From Chara braunii (Eukaryota > Streptophyta > Charophyceae > Charales > Characeae), in the NCBI GenBank assembly GCA_003427395.1, contig BFEA01000720.1, positions 76,732-96,928 on the forward strand: DNA of 20,197 nt, in the 5' to 3' direction. The notes under the pieces were generated by a model, which was given only the letters and a program-made list of their open reading frames with translations, searched no databases and had not been told where the DNA came from. Positions 17,158 through 20,197 of this stretch are shown one piece after another. The position numbers and the translations under genes were made by a program. Every line of letters starts with the position of its first letter. Position 1 is the stretch's first letter.

Positions 17158-18073
17158 TGCAAGGCCACTTCCTCTATGAGCCCATTCAGCCCCCATTTTA
17201 GAGCCAATCGGCCGCCCTAAGTGAAGGCAGGCTCGACGAGGCCCTCAGGGCCTTATTTCGGCCACTGCGCAACTAAGTAAATTCAGGCAGTTGCGCAGCG
17301 CCAGTTGGTTGAGAGAACCTAGGCCCTGGGCCGCCTGTGTGAATGTATGGAAAGCAGGCCCTGGGCTGGATACGGGTACTGGGTCAAACACACGCCACAG
17401 GCAGTTGGGTGCATGCAACCACCTCAGGCCCCAGGCCTGTTCTTGATCATGCTGGGCCTCAAGCTACAGGGGCCTACTGGAAGCTTCCTGGGACTGGATG
17501 CAGGCAGGCCACTTCGATATAGCGAAGGGCCTGCCTCCGCATTCCTCATTGGGGTGCTGGCTGCATGCTGCGCAAGCGCTGCTGCTGCGCTAATTGCTGG
17601 CTGGCGCCTACGCGCTCACGAGCGAGCAGGGAAGGAGCAGGCAGCTGCGCTGCTGTTAGCTGGGTGTGGCGCAGGGTGGTCCTTGGGTGCAAGTGTCATC
17701 TGTGTGTTGGGGAACGAGGTTGTGAGTAAGGCGAGAGACATACCTGGTGCTGGAAGCGTGCGACATTGGTCGCTGTATGCTCGTACTTCGGGAGAGCTGT
17801 TGTCGTCAACTTCGGCATTATAGTATAGGCTAGATAGGATCTGCCACATGTAGTCTGGGCGCCGAGCGCCAGATAGGATATCAACTCTGGTTCTTCGTTG
17901 ATGATGATGATGATGGGAGTATTTCAGCATTGTCAATTATGAACTCTTGGTGTGTTCTTATTTGGTGAATCTCGTGATGCAATTCTGCTGTTGGTTCGAG
18001 GTCACGACTATCTGGACTCGTATGTATGATGCTGTTTGATTGCTGAAGTTCGCTATTGCTCATCTTCCTTGCA
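17158..18073 (+). repeat. 3' LTR of the plus element
   Basis: It begins TGCAAGGCCACT and ends CTTCCTTGCA. It matches the 5' LTR at 4326-5234 along its length. It has the same AGGCCCT-C-AGGGCCT palindrome (17239-17253), TATA-like site (near 17516) and self-complementary motif (17856-17872). The following pentamer GGTAC (18074-18078) does not match CCGTA before the 5' LTR. Confidence 0.92.
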
Positions 18074-18247
18074 GGTACTTCTAATGAGAGGTTTTTCATT
18101 TTATTTTTCGTTCCCTTCATCTTTGCTTTTCTTTTTTCTTCCTATTTTTTTATCCCTCTTTTAATGCCCTGAGTGAAGTCATCCCCGAGAACGCGGAAAA
18201 GGAGGAAGGAAACAAAAGGGAAAAAAAAAGAAAACATTCAAGATCAA
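18074..18247. other. Pyrimidine-rich then purine-rich spacer
   Basis: Bases 18094-18162 are T/C-rich; 18190-18235 are A/G-rich. A short piece at 18161-18197 (ATGCCCTGAGTGAAGTCATC) echoes the middle of the array monomers that follow. No gene is seen. Confidence 0.5.
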
Positions 18248-18840
18248 GATTTGGCCGTGATCGCGGTTAAACACATTCCGGGAAGCAATCGGGTGAGTAT
18301 GCCCTCAGTGAGGGCCATCCCTGAGAACGAACGGATTCGCTCTGCCTTGCTGGCAGAACCCCCAAAAAAAAAAAAAAAAAAAAAAAAAGGATTTGGCTGT
18401 GATAGTGCTCAGGTACATTCTGTACAGCACTAGTGTGAGCATTCCCTCAGCCAGGCCTTCCCCGACATCTGGTCGGAAGTATTACGTTGGAGGAAAGTAA
18501 CAGACCAAGAAAAAAAAAAGAAACAAAGATTTGGCCGTGATCGTGGTCAGACACATTCGGGAAGTACTAGTGTGGATGAACGTGGATTACCTCTGCGCTG
18601 CTGGCAGAGTCCAAAAGAAAAAACAAAAAAGAAAAAAGGATTTGGCTGTGATAGTGCTCAGGTACATTCTGGACAGCACTTGTGAGCCCTCAGCCAGGCC
18701 TTCCCCGACATCCGGTCGGATATTACGTTGGAGGCAAAACACAAACCAACGGGAAAGTACTAATGTGAGCATGCTGTCAGTGAGCGCCGTGGAATATGCC
18801 CTGCCTTGCTGGCACGGCACAGAAAGAAAAGTAAAGAAAA
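18248..18840 (+). repeat. Tandem array of monomers with A-rich ends
   Basis: Monomers start with GATTTGGC(C/T)GTGAT at 18248, 18390, 18528 and 18639, giving periods of 142, 138 and 111 bases. Each ends in an A-rich tract, the longest being 25 A at 18364-18388. Two monomer types alternate: type A (18248, 18528) has GCTGGCAGA before the A tract; type B (18390, 18639) has CCCTCAGCCAGGCCTTCCCC and TATTACGTTGGAGG. The second B is followed by a partial A (about 18752-18840). A and B are distantly related to each other. Confidence 0.8.
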
Positions 18841-18850
18841 ATGGCTGAAG

Positions 18851-18890
18851 TTTTTTTTTTTTCTTTCTCTTTTTCTTTCTTTTTATTTTG
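18851..18890. repeat. Polypyrimidine T/C tract
   Basis: An almost pure T run with scattered C (TTTCTTTCTCTTTTTC and similar). This is low-complexity sequence that creates spurious phenylalanine-rich frames. Confidence 0.8.
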
Positions 18891-19239
18891 CTGCTGTGCT
18901 CTGTGGTCGTCCGTGTTCGTTTTCGAAACGCACCTGTGCCGAGGCTCCGCTGAGCCCCTACCCGGCCTGCCAAAGTCTTCCATGAATTCAGGAAGGCTAT
19001 TTTTTTTGCCTGGGCGGGGTACTGGTGGTTTAAACCGCAAGTACACCACCCAGCCCAACTTGAGATCGGTCATTCCAAAAAGTTCAGACGAACAGTGGTA
19101 CCCGACCAAAACAGCTAGCAGCGCCAGCCAAAATGGGGAGAAAAAAACACTGCGCTGGCGTTTTGGCAAAGCTTGGTGCACAGGGGGTCTACGCCTTGAC
19201 AAAGAGAGGCTCGAATGTACTTGTCATATAAGAAGCCCA

Positions 19240-19530
19240 TCATGTTACTTCAGTGGCATATACCATGCGACCTCCATATCCAAACATGTGAAACAGCTTG
19301 GCAGAATGAGACATCATTTTCATCTGTGGACTGCTAACATTGGATGGCATACCAACCGCAAAATCGATGCCTACGCATGTTAGCATCCCCTTTGGTTTCA
19401 AGGATAGGCTACCGTCTTCTCCCAAATAGAACGTACAGTCATTACGTCCATATCTAGACCGAAAGCTGGTCCAAATGCAGCTATAGTCACTGTGCGTTCT
19501 ATTCGGGGAAAGAAGGTAGTTGGTCACCCG
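19240..19530 (-). other. Possible protein-coding exon or gene fragment, unrecognised
   Basis: The minus-strand frame is open from about 19530 to the TGA at 19240-19242 and contains YGRNDCTFYLGEDGSLSLKP, GMLTCVGIDFAVGMPSNVSS and LFHMFGYGGRMVYATEV. Its composition is more protein-like than the low-complexity frames around it. A strong donor-like CAG|GTAAGC lies upstream on the same strand near 19553, and AG acceptor candidates near 19500 could join it. I do not recognise the family. The opposite strand is also open here (18841-19383) but begins in polypyrimidine sequence. Confidence 0.25.
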
Positions 19531-19575
19531 AGGGATCAGGGGAGTAAACGTGCTTACCTGCCCCCTGCAAAGGGG

Positions 19576-19800
19576 TACTAAAAAAAAAAAAAAGGAAAAG
19601 TACAAAAATATATAAAATAAAATAAAAAGAAGGGGAGTGACCCAAACCCCCTTTTCCCCTGCCTGACCTCCCAGCACCATCCCCCACAAAAAAAAGAATG
19701 TTGTAAGGTCAAAGTTTCTAATACAGATTCTGCCTGCTGTCGACGAGCGCAGTTGAACCCCACAGTCAAGGACAGAAAAAAAAACATAAAAAAAAATGCA
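19576..19800. repeat. A-rich low-complexity DNA
   Basis: It has repeated A runs (19580-19592, 19600-19630, 19686-19694, 19777-19796) with a C-rich patch at 19640-19685. No gene is seen. Confidence 0.7.
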
Positions 19801-19875
19801 CCGTTTTGGGCCTAATCGGAATTCTGGTTGGACTGATACTGCCTAGCCACATGGGCCCTGCAGAGCCCGTCCCGG

Positions 19876-20041
19876 ACTTTCAGCCTAAAATCCTAAAAGT
19901 TACGGCTTACAGGCCCCGGTCGTTTCAGCCTGGAAGCTTAAATACGAGGGCCTGCAGGCCCTATTCCGTTTCAGCCTATTTCTGGGCCTTTCAGGCCCCG
20001 AGTTTTTCCAGCCTGAAACGGAGGGCCTTTTTCAGGCCCTC
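19876..20041. repeat. Cluster of GGGCCT/AGGCCC palindromes and TTTCAGCCT repeats
   Basis: AGGGCCTGCAGGCCCT (19947-19962) is a perfect 16-bp palindrome. GGGCCT-TTC-AGGCCC (19984-19998) and GAGGGCCT-5 nt-AGGCCCTC (20021-20041) are perfect hairpins. TTTCAGCCT recurs at 19878, 19923 and 19969, and CCGTTTCAG (19966-19974) pairs with CTGAAACGG (20013-20021). The same GGCCCT/AGGGCC style occurs in the U3 of the LTRs here, so this may be part of another LTR. Confidence 0.75.
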
Positions 20042-20197
20042 ATTGTTTCGACCACCCCTAAGACTCAGGCACGAATACAGGGTTTCAGAACAGGCCAGAA
20101 ATAGCCTGTTCCTCACGAGCTTGAGCAGGAGCTGCAGCTGCAGCCCCTGCCTNCCTTCGGCATTGGCAAGAGCAGCCTCCTGGACTGCTCGCACGAC
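20042..20197 (-). other. Window end, weak coding potential on the minus strand
   Basis: Minus-strand frames give short Ala/Gln/Leu-rich stretches (for example VQEAALANAE and LQLQLLLKLV) that could be a retroelement gag N-terminus but are low complexity. An unresolved base lies at 20153. I do not assign a gene. Confidence 0.15.

Larger units (their letters stand above)
4326..18073 (+). mobile_element. Ty3/gypsy chromovirus-like LTR retrotransposon, interrupted (plus element)
   Basis: Two LTRs that are near-identical by eye (4326-5234 and 17158-18073), a PBS after the first and a polypurine tract before the second bracket the element. Domain order after the interruption is gag, protease, RT, RNase H, integrase, chromodomain-like tail (about 12360-17120), which is the Ty3/gypsy order. 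About 6 kb of a related element in the opposite orientation occupies 6415 to about 12360. The gag N-terminus is missing at the right junction. Flanking pentamers CCGTA (left) and GGTAC (right) do not match, so no target-site duplication is visible. Every coding section carries stops or shifts, so the copy is non-functional. Confidence 0.8.

Noticed and set aside
18248-18840. CRISPR-like array
   Set aside because: The repeated parts are whole diverged monomers with A tracts, not short identical repeats with unique spacers, and the setting is eukaryotic.
18841-19383. 180-codon plus-strand frame as a gene with a signal peptide
   Set aside because: Its first 25 codons come from a polypyrimidine tract, which mimics a hydrophobic leader, and no domain follows.

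Overview
This is a repeat-rich nuclear window from a eukaryote. I find no intact host gene, rRNA or tRNA. It is dominated by decayed Ty3/gypsy LTR retrotransposons with a chromodomain-like C-terminus (chromovirus type). Their primer-binding sites look complementary to initiator methionine tRNA, which is common in plant-lineage elements. A large, repeat-rich streptophyte genome is my best guess; a charophyte such as Chara comes to mind, but this is an impression and not something the sequence proves.

Layout. Bases 1-337 are the 3' part of a plus-strand 5' LTR, followed by a primer-binding site at 360-372. Bases 373-4325 contain no recognisable gene. They hold a two-copy 113-bp tandem duplication (863-1088) and an LTR-like promoter block (about 2150-3047) with a TATAAAT at 2451. 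A plus-strand element runs from a 5' LTR (4326-5234) and PBS (5238-5249) to a polypurine tract and 3' LTR (17158-18073). Inside it, on the minus strand, lies a second related element: 3' LTR 6415-7439, then chromodomain, integrase, RNase H, reverse transcriptase, protease and gag, up to about 12360. The two gag genes meet head to head near 12345-12375. The minus element has no 5' LTR or gag start there, and the plus element has no gag N-terminus. From there the plus element reads gag, protease, RT, RNase H, integrase and chromodomain to 17120.

Both elements are dead. Each pol is a long frame cut by single nonsense codons, both protease active sites are altered, and both gag zinc knuckles lack the second cysteine. 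The gag and pol frames are offset by +1 in both copies, so this may be the native arrangement.

The right flank (18074-20197) holds pyrimidine-rich DNA, a tandem array of about 110-140-bp monomers that each end in an A-rich tract (18248-18840), a possible minus-strand exon (19240-19530), A-rich DNA, and a cluster of GGGCCT/AGGCCC palindromes (19876-20041) that resemble motifs in the LTR U3 regions.

The most informative signals are the head-to-head gag junction, a self-complementary GGCGC..GCGCC motif at a fixed distance from the end of every LTR, and the independent loss of the same zinc-knuckle cysteine in both elements. I saw no convincing new biological system.
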